From Nonomuraea rhodomycinica (GTDB lineage: Bacteria > Actinomycetota > Actinomycetes > Streptosporangiales > Streptosporangiaceae): a stretch of 64,000 nucleotides of DNA. The notes under the pieces are model-generated. The model worked only from the letters and a program-made list of their open reading frames with translations. It had not been told where the DNA came from and did not search any database. Below, piece by piece: positions 9,905-17,473 of this stretch. Position 1 is the first letter of the stretch. Every line of letters starts with the position of its first letter. The translations under genes were made by a program, and so were the position numbers. The DNA lies in assembly GCF_013363995.1 (NCBI RefSeq), contig NZ_JABWGO010000004.1, positions 558,001 through 622,000 of the forward strand. The letters are read 5' to 3'.

Positions 9905-11242
9905 ATGGCAGTCGTGGCCGCTCCCCGACCCCTCCTGGGAGCCGTGCTTCTGTTGTTCGTCAGCGCCGCATGGGGGTCGGCGTTCCCGCTGATGAAGGAT
10001 CTCATCGTCCGGTTACCGGTCGAGGACCTGCTGGCCGAGCGTTACGCCATCGCGGCGCTGACGCTCCTTCTCCTGCGTCCCGGCACGCTGCGGGGGCTTG
10101 CGTGGCGCACGTGGGGGCACGGGGTCGTCCTGGGGGTCATGTTCGGCGTCGGCCAGCTCGGGCAGGCCATCGCGCTGCACAGCCTGCCCTCGGCCGTGTC
10201 GGGCTTCGCCGTCGGGTGCAGCGTGATCTTCACGCCCATCCTGGCGCTCCTGCTGTTCAGGACGCACATGCCCGTCCGGGTGTGGGTGGGCGTCGCGCTG
10301 GCGGTGGCCGGCATGACGGTGTTCACGCTCCTGCGCGGCGTCGGGGAGGGGCCGATCTCGCTGCTCGCGCTCGGCGTCACGCTCGCCGCTGCGGCCCTGT
10401 ACGCCGGGCACACGCTGCTGCTGGCCCGGCTCACCCGCACCCGCGAGGGCTTCAACGCCTACGCCCTGACCGTCATCCAGCTGGCCACCATCGGCCTCAT
10501 GACGGGCGGCTACGCGGTCCGCGACGGGCTGAGCCTGCCGGCCGGTCCCTCCGACTGGGTCGCGCTGGGCCACCTGTCGGTGGTGTCGTGCGCGCTGGGG
10601 TTCCTGGCCCGCTCGTACGGCCAGACGCACGTGGCCGCCGTGCCGAGCGCGGTGCTCATGTCGTCGCAGCCGCTGTGGGTGGCGGGGATCGCGGTGATCT
10701 GGTTCCACGAGCCGGCGGACTGGAGCATGGCCCTCGGCGGCGGCCTCATGGGGGCGGCGATGCTGCTGGCCGTGCCGTCGCGCACGACCGAGTCCCCGCG
10801 CCCGGCGTCCGTCCAGCGGGTGGAGCCGCGGCCCGTGCTGGAGGAGGCGTCGCGCCGCAACCACCTGCTCGCCGTGTCACGCCAGGCGTCGATGCGGCTG
10901 GCCGACCTCAAGATCAAACGGGACGGCGGCCAGGCGAACGAGTCCGTCGAGGATCCCGTCGGGGCGGAGCAGCCGCAGGCGCCGTCCGTGTCGCCGGGAG
11001 TCGCTCCGGTGTGCGTCGACATCCAGGCGTGCCGGCTGCAGACGCATCAGATCAAGGGCAGCGGCCAGCCCAGCCTGGACCGGCTCATCCAGCGGGCGAC
11101 GATCATCGTCCGGGCCAGGAACCTGCCCGGCCCCGGCTGTTGCCAGTCGGTCACGCTGTCCGGTCGCTGTCTGTGCTCACTGATCGAGGAGGCCGAGAAG
11201 AACGGGGAGGCAGCCCGGCCGTGCTGGTTTCGGCCCGGCTGA
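9905..11242 (+). CDS. EamA/DMT-superfamily transporter with cysteine-bearing C-terminal tail
   Basis: A 445-residue protein. Residues 1-300 form a ten-helix drug/metabolite transporter with two EamA repeats (AAWGSAFPLMKDLI near the N-terminus; AVPSAVLMSSQPLWVAGIAVIWFHEP in the second repeat). EamA proteins usually end near 300 residues. Here a hydrophilic tail of about 145 residues follows, with seven Cys clustered at its end: CVDIQAC, GCCQSV, GRCLCSL, PCWFRPG. Codon choice in the tail still favours G/C at third positions, so it appears coding. Its role is unknown; metal binding or a redox switch is possible. The next operon starts 127 bp downstream. Confidence 0.82.
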   Translation: MAVVAAPRPLLGAVLLLFVSAAWGSAFPLMKDLIVRLPVEDLLAERYAIAALTLLLLRPGTLRGLAWRTWGHGVVLGVMFGVGQLGQAIALHSLPSAVSGFAVGCSVIFTPILALLLFRTHMPVRVWVGVALAVAGMTVFTLLRGVGEGPISLLALGVTLAAAALYAGHTLLLARLTRTREGFNAYALTVIQLATIGLMTGGYAVRDGLSLPAGPSDWVALGHLSVVSCALGFLARSYGQTHVAAVPSAVLMSSQPLWVAGIAVIWFHEPADWSMALGGGLMGAAMLLAVPSRTTESPRPASVQRVEPRPVLEEASRRNHLLAVSRQASMRLADLKIKRDGGQANESVEDPVGAEQPQAPSVSPGVAPVCVDIQACRLQTHQIKGSGQPSLDRLIQRATIIVRARNLPGPGCCQSVTLSGRCLCSLIEEAEKNGEAARPCWFRPG

Positions 11243-11251
11243 ACGGCGGGA

Positions 11252-11322
11252 AATCGCTGAATAAACAGCGCATTAGCTATTACCCACTTACTTATATGTC
11301 CCAAACCTTGATAATCGCTGAA
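11252..11322. repeat. Paired direct repeat AATCGCTGAA in the peptide/TPR promoter region
   Basis: AATCGCTGAA occurs at 11252-11261 and again at 11313-11322, 61 bp apart (about six helical turns). The second copy lies between the -35 and -10 elements. The first copy is part of an inverted repeat CGCTG/CAGCG (11255-11270). The pair is a candidate operator. Confidence 0.5.
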
Positions 11323-11335
11323 CTGGCCGAATAAT
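11308..11335 (+). promoter_or_regulatory. Promoter of the peptide/TPR operon
   Basis: TTGATA (11308-11313), a 16-bp spacer and AATAAT (11330-11335) lie in an AT-rich patch unlike the surrounding DNA. A start near 11342 would give a leader of about 27 nt containing GGAGGGG before the ATG at 11369. Confidence 0.65.
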
Positions 11336-11368
11336 GGTGGATTAGTCCCAACGGAGGGGTAGGACACC

Positions 11369-11443
11369 ATGAAGCGCATCGTCGTGCACAAGCCGGGCTC
11401 AGCGAAGCTCACGGGGACTGCGAGCGTCATCCACAAGGGGTGA
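11369..11443 (+). CDS. 24-residue peptide coupled to the TPR protein
   Basis: The peptide begins MKRIVVHKPGS and ends TASVIHKG; it is basic and has no Cys or Trp. GGAGGGG lies 10 nt before the ATG. The stop overlaps the start of the TPR gene (GTGA), so the peptide is translated first and couples to its neighbour. Its size, charge, strong binding site and dedicated promoter fit a precursor-like or signalling peptide, or a regulatory leader peptide. I do not recognise the family and no modification enzyme is adjacent. Confidence 0.6.
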   Translation: MKRIVVHKPGSAKLTGTASVIHKG

Positions 11444-13146
11444 CCGGGAGCGGTTCGCATCACCGGGTGGGAAGCGATCCGCCCGTCGAAACGGGGGCCG
11501 TGCGGCTGCTGATGCCGATGATCGACGGACACCGCCGGCCCCATGGCCCCTACACCGTCGCCTCCGCACTGCTGCACCACCTCGTGCCGGGCGTCCTGGA
11601 ACGTTCCCCGGAACTGGTCGCCGCCCACGACATCGAGATCAGGGCGGCGGCCCCCGGGCTGCGTCGCCTGGTCCCCGCCCGGCGCGTGAGCGTCGACGCG
11701 GCACTGCCCGAGGACGAGCGCATCCTCGTGCCCGCGCCCCGCCGCACGCTGCGGCTGGCCAACGGGCTCGCCGAGTTCGTCCGCGAGGCCGTGACGCCGG
11801 GACGCACCCTGGTCGTGTGCAACGGCGCCGAGACCGACCCGACGGACGCCGAACTGCTCGACGTCATGACCCGCCGCATCCCGCCCGGCGTGCTCACCGT
11901 CGTCGTGTACGAGGGCGGCCCCGAGCCGGCGCCGGACACCCGCGGCCCTGCCGAGCTGTGGCAGGTCGTGGACCGGTGCGTCCACGAGGGGTTCCTGCAC
12001 GCCGTGGCCGAGCTGGGCCCGCGCGGGCTGGAGGCGGCCGAACCGGGAGGAGAGCTGTGGTGGCGCTTCGCGCAGCGCACCGCCACGGCGCTCGGCGGCC
12101 TCGGCCGTAGCGAGGAGGCGCGGGAGGTGTGGGCGCGGGCCCGCAGGTGCAGCCAGGACCCGGCGGTCCACGCCGCCGCCGCGTACGGCCTCGCGATGCT
12201 CGACGCCCGGCACCCCGACCCGGCGCGGCGCGACCTCGGCCGGGCGCGGGAGTGGGTCAACGAGGCCATCGCCATCTCGACGCTGCTGCCCGACCCGTTC
12301 GAGCGGGCGTTCAAGCTGGGCTTCGACCGCAACGGGCTGGCGCTCGTGGAGCTGCGCGAGGGGCGGCCGGAGGCGGCGCTCGCGCTGGTGGAGTCGGCCC
12401 TGGAACTGGCCGGCGAGCTGGGGGAGCGGCATCCGCTGCACCGCCTGGTGCTGCACGCCAACCGTGGCCGGCTGCTCGCCGGGCTCGGCCGTACGAAGGA
12501 GGCGCTCGCCGAGTACACCGCGGCCATCGCCCTCGACCCCGGCTTCCCCGACCACTACCTCGACCGGGGCAACCTGCTGGCCCGGCTCGGCCTGCCGGAC
12601 GAGGCGCTGGCCGACTACGAGAGCGCCATCCGGGCCGGCCCGCCGATGCCCGAGGCGTACTACAACCGCGCCGAGCTGCGGATCTCCCGCGACGACACGG
12701 AGGGCGCGCTGGCCGACCTCGGGCGCGTGCTGGAGCTCGACCCCGGCTACGTGGACGCGTACATCAACCGGGCCGGGCTGCTGGCCGCCCTCGAACGCGA
12801 CGAGGACGCCTGGGCCGACGTGCGCGCCGGACTCGCGCTGGCCCCCGGCGACCCGCACCTGCTCGTGGTCCGCGGGCAACTGGAGACGGCCGCCGGCCAG
12901 CTGGAGGAGGCGCGCGCGACGCTCGACGCCGCCATCGCCCGGGCGCCGTGGCTGGCCGCGGCGTGGGGCAACCGCGGGGTGCTGCGGTTCGCGCAGGGCG
13001 ACGCCGAGGGGGCCGTGGACGACCTCGCCCAGGCGATCGGGCTGGACCCGCACCCCGACCTGTACGCCAACCGGGCGGTGGCGCTGCGCTCGCTCGGCCG
13101 TACGGCGGAGGCGGAGGCGGACGAGGAACGCGCGGCGGGAGGGTGA
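11440..13146 (+). CDS. Tetratricopeptide-repeat protein with uncharacterised N-terminal domain
   Basis: A 568-residue soluble protein. Residues about 20-200 form a compact domain (LLMPMIDGHRRPHGPYTVAS, then LVVCNGAETDPTDAELLDVM) resembling the inactive-looking ATPase/receiver region of actinobacterial TPR regulators. From about 200 to 560 there are roughly eight TPR units, the clearest being ALAEYTAAIALDPGFPDHYL, ALADYESAIRAGPPMPEAYY, ALADLGRVLELDPGYVDAYI and AVDDLAQAIGLDPHPDLYAN. The GTG start overlaps the stop of the 24-residue peptide gene. TPR domains bind peptides or proteins, so the upstream peptide is a natural candidate partner; this is inference. Confidence 0.85.
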   Translation: MTGSGSHHRVGSDPPVETGAVRLLMPMIDGHRRPHGPYTVASALLHHLVPGVLERSPELVAAHDIEIRAAAPGLRRLVPARRVSVDAALPEDERILVPAPRRTLRLANGLAEFVREAVTPGRTLVVCNGAETDPTDAELLDVMTRRIPPGVLTVVVYEGGPEPAPDTRGPAELWQVVDRCVHEGFLHAVAELGPRGLEAAEPGGELWWRFAQRTATALGGLGRSEEAREVWARARRCSQDPAVHAAAAYGLAMLDARHPDPARRDLGRAREWVNEAIAISTLLPDPFERAFKLGFDRNGLALVELREGRPEAALALVESALELAGELGERHPLHRLVLHANRGRLLAGLGRTKEALAEYTAAIALDPGFPDHYLDRGNLLARLGLPDEALADYESAIRAGPPMPEAYYNRAELRISRDDTEGALADLGRVLELDPGYVDAYINRAGLLAALERDEDAWADVRAGLALAPGDPHLLVVRGQLETAAGQLEEARATLDAAIARAPWLAAAWGNRGVLRFAQGDAEGAVDDLAQAIGLDPHPDLYANRAVALRSLGRTAEAEADEERAAGG

Positions 13147-13188
13147 GAACCGGGCGGCCACCCGTGGCGGGGCTGGCAGCATGGCGGC

Positions 13189-13686
13189 ATGACCGGCATG
13201 ACCGAAAGAAGCGCTCCCGGACGCGGAGCCCGCCGTGCTCGCGCGCGGGTGGGCCGGGCGGCGGCGGTCTTCGCCGCGCTGGGCGTGCTGTGGTGGGCCA
13301 GCGTCCGCATGGCGTGGACGGCCGTCGGCTGCGACGACTGGGGGTGCCTCGCGCCGGTCTCGGGCCTGGTGGTCCTGGTGACGGTCGCGGTCCTCGCCGG
13401 CGGCGGGTGGGCCCTGGAGCGCGTGGCGGTCCGTCCCGGCCGCCGGACGGCCGCGGTGGCGGCGGGCGTGCTGGTCTCGCTCGGGCTGCTCGGCCAGGTG
13501 CTGCCGTCGTGGGCCTGGCCGCCGGCGCACGCGGTGCTGTCGGCGGCGGCGTTCGCGGCGGCGGGCGCGGCGGCGGCCTTCCTCACGGCGCCCGAACCGC
13601 CGGGACGCTGGAAGCTCGCGCTGGTCCTGGCGCTGGCGGTCCTGCCGCCGGTGATGCTCGTCCTCCTGTGGACGACCGCCTCGTGA
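13189..13686 (+). CDS. Hypothetical membrane protein
   Basis: A 165-residue protein with an Arg-rich N-terminus and about four hydrophobic helices (near 27-45, 57-77, 88-105 and 112-130, with a last one at 142-160). A short outward loop contains two Cys (CDDWGC). No family recognised. It follows the TPR gene after 42 bp on the same strand. The ATG at 13189 or the ATG at 13198 could start it. The hydrophobic content is consistent along the frame, which supports a real gene. Confidence 0.65.
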   Translation: MTGMTERSAPGRGARRARARVGRAAAVFAALGVLWWASVRMAWTAVGCDDWGCLAPVSGLVVLVTVAVLAGGGWALERVAVRPGRRTAAVAAGVLVSLGLLGQVLPSWAWPPAHAVLSAAAFAAAGAAAAFLTAPEPPGRWKLALVLALAVLPPVMLVLLWTTAS

Positions 13687-13741
13687 CGCGCCTTCGCCGA
13701 CGACCGGCGACGGATGGACTGACGTCCGGCGACGAGGGGAC

Positions 13742-13747
13742 TACGGT
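13742..13747 (+). promoter_or_regulatory. Probable leaderless -10 hexamer of the serine hydrolase gene
   Basis: TACGGT lies 7 nt before the GTG at 13755, which otherwise has no ribosome binding site. This spacing decided the start. Confidence 0.45.
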
Positions 13748-13754
13748 AGGGCGC

Positions 13755-14537
13755 GTGGGCTTCGACGAGCTGCTGCGAGAACTCCAGCCGGGCGCCGGCG
13801 CGCAGGCCGCCGGCATCAGACGCGGTTACGGGGGGCCGCCGCCGCGCTCCCTGGCCCTCACCTCGGGCCCGGACCGGCTGCGCTGCGCCTCCCTGCTGAA
13901 ACCGCTGTACGCGTGGGCGACGGCCGAGCTGGTCGGCGACCACGAGCGGTGGCGCCGCCACGCGGAGCCGGCCGTGGTCGTCTCCTCCAACGCCGACACG
14001 CTCGCCCTGTGGCTGTCCGCCGGCCCGCGTGCCGTGCTCGACGGGATCCACCGGCGTACCGGTGTCCGCTGGGCGCCGCCGAACGGCGACCCGTCGAGGT
14101 TCGGATCCGTGGAGGTGTCCGCCGCCGAGGTCGCCGCCGCGTACGTGGAGCTGGCCCAGGCGGCCCTGGCGGGCGAGCCGGTGGCGGGCGCGATCCTGGA
14201 GTGGATGCGGCTGGTGGGCGGCGACCAGACGTTCGGCGCCAGGGAGGCGCTGGCGGCGCCGGAGGCGGCGGTCAAGTGCGGCTGGTACGGCGGGATGGAC
14301 GAGACGTTCCTGCGCACCCACGCCGTGGGCGTGCTCACCCCGGAGGCGAACCGGGTGGTGGTCGTGGTCGGCATGACCGCGCAGCCGTACACCGACGAGC
14401 TCGAACGCGACATCTACCAGGCTCGGGTGGCCGAGGGGCTGCCGGTCGAGGCGGAGCACGAGAAGGCGGGCGGCGCACTGCTGCGCGGCCTGCTGCGCAC
14501 CACCTTGACCGAGCTGGGGGAGACGCCGGACGGCTGA
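13755..14537 (+). CDS. Serine hydrolase of the class A beta-lactamase/penicillin-binding fold
   Basis: A 260-residue protein with the three active-site motifs of the family in order: S-x-x-K as SLLK (Ser46, Lys49), S-x-N as SSN (77-79), and K-T/S-G replaced by KCG (174-176). A Cys in the third motif is unusual. No signal peptide is visible, so unlike true beta-lactamases it may act in the cytosol, unless an upstream start adds one. The GTG start follows a TAnnnT hexamer. It may be a D-Ala peptidase-like or esterase-like enzyme; resistance activity should not be assumed. Confidence 0.72.
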   Translation: MGFDELLRELQPGAGAQAAGIRRGYGGPPPRSLALTSGPDRLRCASLLKPLYAWATAELVGDHERWRRHAEPAVVVSSNADTLALWLSAGPRAVLDGIHRRTGVRWAPPNGDPSRFGSVEVSAAEVAAAYVELAQAALAGEPVAGAILEWMRLVGGDQTFGAREALAAPEAAVKCGWYGGMDETFLRTHAVGVLTPEANRVVVVVGMTAQPYTDELERDIYQARVAEGLPVEAEHEKAGGALLRGLLRTTLTELGETPDG

Positions 14538-14674
14538 GCCCGGAAGGCGAGGCCGGAAGGGCGCGCGGCATACTCGCCCTGCGGTGCCCGGCGGGTGCGC
14601 GGCGCCGGATCCCTGGTGGTGGCGCACTGCCAAGACTCCCGGCGACGCGTGAGCGCTGGATTCCCGGGGAGCCG

Positions 14675-14744
14675 GGTGACGTGAAAGGGATCCTGGTGGG
14701 CCCGGTGACGTGAACGGGGTCGCGGCGGGGTCCGGTGACGTGAA
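14675..14744. repeat. Three copies of GGTGACGTGAA before the MBL gene
   Basis: The 11-mer occurs at 14675-14685, 14704-14714 and 14734-14744, 29 and 30 bp apart. The third copy runs into AAGGAG, the ribosome binding site of the MBL gene. The array may be tandem duplications of the translation-initiation region, or regulator sites on roughly the same face of the helix. Confidence 0.7.
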
Positions 14745-14753
14745 GGAGAGCGC

Positions 14754-15494
14754 GTGAAGCTGACGGTGCTGGGCGGATGCGGGGCGTGGCCCGCCGCCGG
14801 TCAGGCGTGCAGCGGCTACCTGGTGGAGCACGACGGGTACCGGGTGCTGATCGACCCCGGCTACGCCGTACTGCCCAGGCTGCTGGAGTCGACGGCGGCC
14901 GAGGACGTCGACGCGGTGCTCGTCAGCCACGGCCATCCCGACCACTGCGCCGACCTCAACCCGCTGCTGCGCGCCCGGGCGCTGGGCGACAGGCCGCCGG
15001 CCGCGCTGCCCGTGCACGCGCCGCCCGGAGCGCTCGACATGGTGCTCGCCCTGGACCGGCCGGGCATGCTGGCGTCCAGCTACGTGCTGTACGAACTGGC
15101 GCCCGGCGCGCCGGTGGAGCTCGGCCCGTTCCGGGTGGACATCTGGTCGTTGCCGCACCACGTCCCGAACGCCGGGCTGCGGCTCACCGCCGGTGGCCGG
15201 GTGCTCGCCTACACCGGCGACACGGGACCCGCCGCCGAGCTGATCGACCTGGCCCGCGACGCCGACCTGCTGCTGGCGGAGGCCACCTATCCCGAACGGG
15301 TGCCCGAGGAGGACGCGCCGTTCCTGTCGAGCGCCCTGGACGCGGGCCGTACGGCGTCGCGGGCCGGCGCGGCCCGTCTGATGCTCACGCACCTGTGGCC
15401 GGACACCTTGCCGGAGCCGGCTCTGGAGGCCGCGGCCAAGGAGTACACGGGCGAGCTCACGGCGGCCGCCGGCGGCCTCACGATCTCCTTCTGA
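14754..15494 (+). CDS. MBL-fold metallo-hydrolase
   Basis: A 246-residue metallo-beta-lactamase-fold protein of the RNase Z-like/Lacto B-type group. The dinuclear metal motif is SHGHPDHCAD (H-x-H-x-D-H, about residues 62-71), followed by an LPHHVPNAG segment, a TGDTGP motif supplying the bridging Asp, and LTHLWPD with the last His. There is no signal peptide. The GTG at 14754 has AAGGAG 8 nt upstream. The substrate is unknown; phosphodiester and cyclic-nucleotide hydrolysis are typical of relatives. Confidence 0.88.
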   Translation: MKLTVLGGCGAWPAAGQACSGYLVEHDGYRVLIDPGYAVLPRLLESTAAEDVDAVLVSHGHPDHCADLNPLLRARALGDRPPAALPVHAPPGALDMVLALDRPGMLASSYVLYELAPGAPVELGPFRVDIWSLPHHVPNAGLRLTAGGRVLAYTGDTGPAAELIDLARDADLLLAEATYPERVPEEDAPFLSSALDAGRTASRAGAARLMLTHLWPDTLPEPALEAAAKEYTGELTAAAGGLTISF

Positions 15495-15578
15495 CCGAAC
15501 TGCACAGCGTGCAGCCCCAGGGACCTCCCCCGATCCCCGGCCGTTTCGCGCATGTCAGCCCTCGACGCAAGGACAACC

Positions 15579-15671
15579 ATGAACATCGGCCTCCCCGAAC
15601 TCATCCAGCTCCTGGTGATCGTCGTCGCGGTGTTCATCCTCGTCCGGCTGGTGACCCGCCGCCGGAAGTAG
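15579..15671 (+). CDS. 30-residue single-span membrane peptide
   Basis: The peptide begins MNIGLPELIQLLVIVVAV and ends VTRRRK: a short N-terminus, one hydrophobic helix of about 18 residues and a basic tail predicted to stay in the cytoplasm. The G-L-P-E-L start resembles TatA/TatB N-termini (IG-x-PEL), but the amphipathic helix is missing. AAGGA lies 8 nt upstream of the ATG. It may be a small membrane regulator or assembly factor. 15672-15862 holds no gene that I can support. Confidence 0.55.
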   Translation: MNIGLPELIQLLVIVVAVFILVRLVTRRRK

Positions 15672-15862
15672 CCGGCGCTCGATCCGGTTCTTCTGTGCCG
15701 GCCTGCTGTCCACGGCCGCGGCGCCGGGACGCCGTCGCCGGGCACGGCCCGCCGATGCCGCTGCCGGGGCGCCCTCCTCGGCAGGCGGCGCGACGACGTG
15801 TGCCGGGCGCATGCCTCTGACCGCCCCCGCTGCCAGGCGGCGGCCTTGCGCCATCGTGGCTG

Positions 15863-16258
15863 TCAGCCGTCCTCCTCCCCGCCGGCGGTCTCGGCCGGCT
15901 CCTCGTCCAGCACGAGGGTGAGCAGGCCGGGGAAGCGGCCCTCGAACTCGTCCCGGCGCAGCCGGTTGAGACGGCGCGCGCCCTCGTCGCGCTGCTCCAG
16001 CAGCCCGACGTTGCGCAGCACCGCGAAGTGGTGGCTGAGCGTCGACTTCGCCACCGGCAGGTGGGTGAACGTGCCGCACGGCCGGGTCCAGTCGGGCACC
16101 TCGGCCAGCTCGCGCACGATCCGGCGGCGGACCGGGTCGCCGAGAGCGTCGAGGGCCGCCTGGAGCGACACCTCCGCGGGTGAGGTGTGGGTCAGGCTTC
16201 TCGACCTGCTGGACGCGGAGGTGTTCGACGAGCGTCGAACATTGGTGTAGTGTTCCAT
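15863..16258 (-). CDS. ArsR-family transcriptional regulator
   Basis: A 131-residue winged-helix regulator. The HTH_20/ArsR domain spans about residues 30-110 (LQAALDALGDPVRRRIVREL, then VAKSTLSHHFAVLRNVGLLEQR with the recognition helix). There is no CxC metal site; Cys near WTRPCGTF is solitary. A Glu/Asp-rich tail ends the protein. The ATG at 16258 is used, but a GTG 29 codons later is just before the conserved domain and may be the real start. It is divergent from the LLM oxidoreductase gene, which it probably controls. Confidence 0.85.
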   Translation of the reverse strand: MEHYTNVRRSSNTSASSRSRSLTHTSPAEVSLQAALDALGDPVRRRIVRELAEVPDWTRPCGTFTHLPVAKSTLSHHFAVLRNVGLLEQRDEGARRLNRLRRDEFEGRFPGLLTLVLDEEPAETAGGEEDG

Positions 16259-16271
16259 CTCGATCGAACAT
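16223..16271. promoter_or_regulatory. Operator region between the ArsR and LLM oxidoreductase genes
   Basis: A perfect inverted repeat GTTCGAC-n4-GTCGAAC lies at 16223-16240. The octamer TCGAACAT recurs at 16235-16242 and 16264-16271, 29 bp apart. With the ATG at 16258 the palindrome would lie inside the arsR-like gene; with the internal GTG it would lie in the 5' region. Confidence 0.6.
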
Positions 16272-16291
16272 CCTAGTCCCCTGGAGGGCTC

Positions 16292-17227
16292 ATGGACACC
16301 GGACACGTCGGCGTGTGGCACCCGCTGATCAACAAGGCGCCCGCCGGTGACGCTCGCGCCGCCGCCGCGGAGATCGAACGGCTCGGCTACGGGTCCGTCT
16401 GGCTCAACGAGGCGCCCGGCAGCAAGGAGCCGCTGGCCAACGCCGGTGTCCTGCTGGCCGCCACCACCCGCCTGGCCGTGGGCACCGGCATCGCCAGCCT
16501 CTGGGCGCGCGACGCCACGGCCATGGCCGCCGGAGCCGCCACGTTGGGCGACGCCTTCCCCGGCCGCTTCCTGCTGGGTGTCGGAGTCAGCCACAGCACG
16601 GTCGCCGGGCGGCGCGGCCACGATTACAGCAAGCCCTTGACGACGATGCGCGCCTACCTCGACGGCATGGACGAGGCCGCCCGCGACCTGCCGCAGGCCG
16701 GCGCGCCACGCGTCCTTGCCGCGCTACGCCCGCGCATGCTGGAGCTCGCCCGCGACCGCGCCGACGGGGCGCACAGCTATTTCGTCCCTCCGGAGCACAC
16801 GGCCGCGGCCCGCGGGATTCTCGGCCCCGACCGGCTGCTCATCCCGGAGCAGGCCGTCGTCCTGGAGACCGACCCGGTGCGCGCCCGCGAGATCGCCCGC
16901 GCCCACATGGCCTACTACCTGAACCTGCCCAACTACACCAACAACCTGCGCGAGCTCGGCTACACCGACGAGGACCTCGCGGGAGGGGGCAGTGACCGGC
17001 TCGCCGACGCGATCGTGGCCTGGGGCGACGCCGCCGCGATCGCCGCTCGGGTCCGCGCCCACCTCGACGCCGGCGCCGACCACGTCGCCATCCAGCCGAT
17101 CGCCTCCGGAGCCCCCGACCTGGCCGACGCGCTCACCCAACTTCGCCTGCTCGCCCCTGCCCTGGGCATCCAGCCGGCGGTCAGCGCCCAACCAGAGGGT
17201 GGCGCTCTCACGGTGGCCAGGGTCTGA
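16292..17227 (+). CDS. LLM-class F420-dependent oxidoreductase
   Basis: A 311-residue luciferase-like TIM-barrel protein. The N-terminal region ERLGYGSVWLNEAPG, then TTRLAVGTGIASLWARDA, and GRFLLGVGVSHS are typical of F420-dependent LLM enzymes in actinomycetes. The C-terminal AGADHVAIQPI strand completes the barrel. It probably transfers hydride between F420H2 and a small molecule; the substrate is unknown. GGAGG lies 7 nt before the ATG. The adjacent divergent ArsR-type repressor suggests induction by the substrate. Confidence 0.88.
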   Translation: MDTGHVGVWHPLINKAPAGDARAAAAEIERLGYGSVWLNEAPGSKEPLANAGVLLAATTRLAVGTGIASLWARDATAMAAGAATLGDAFPGRFLLGVGVSHSTVAGRRGHDYSKPLTTMRAYLDGMDEAARDLPQAGAPRVLAALRPRMLELARDRADGAHSYFVPPEHTAAARGILGPDRLLIPEQAVVLETDPVRAREIARAHMAYYLNLPNYTNNLRELGYTDEDLAGGGSDRLADAIVAWGDAAAIAARVRAHLDAGADHVAIQPIASGAPDLADALTQLRLLAPALGIQPAVSAQPEGGALTVARV

Positions 17228-17473
17228 GCGGTTGTCCACGCCCGAACGGCCATCAGGCTGACGGACCGCTGGGGTGAGAGCGGGGGCCGAGAGCGGGGGC
17301 CGAGAGATCGCGTTCCGGTGTGTGTCGCGGCGTTTCGGGGCGACGTGGCGGTCAGGGCGTGACGGCGTTCCGGGGCGTCCGGGGAGGAGCGGCGGTCGGG
17401 GCCTATGCGGTGGCCTGACCGTTGAAGTTTGCGCCGCCGTCCTGCGTGGGCGGGGCACGGCGGCGTTCCGGTG

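Noticed and set aside
11047-13530. An 827-codon minus-strand frame
   Set aside because: Antisense to the TPR protein, whose repeats are clear; composition of the frame is that of a shadow.
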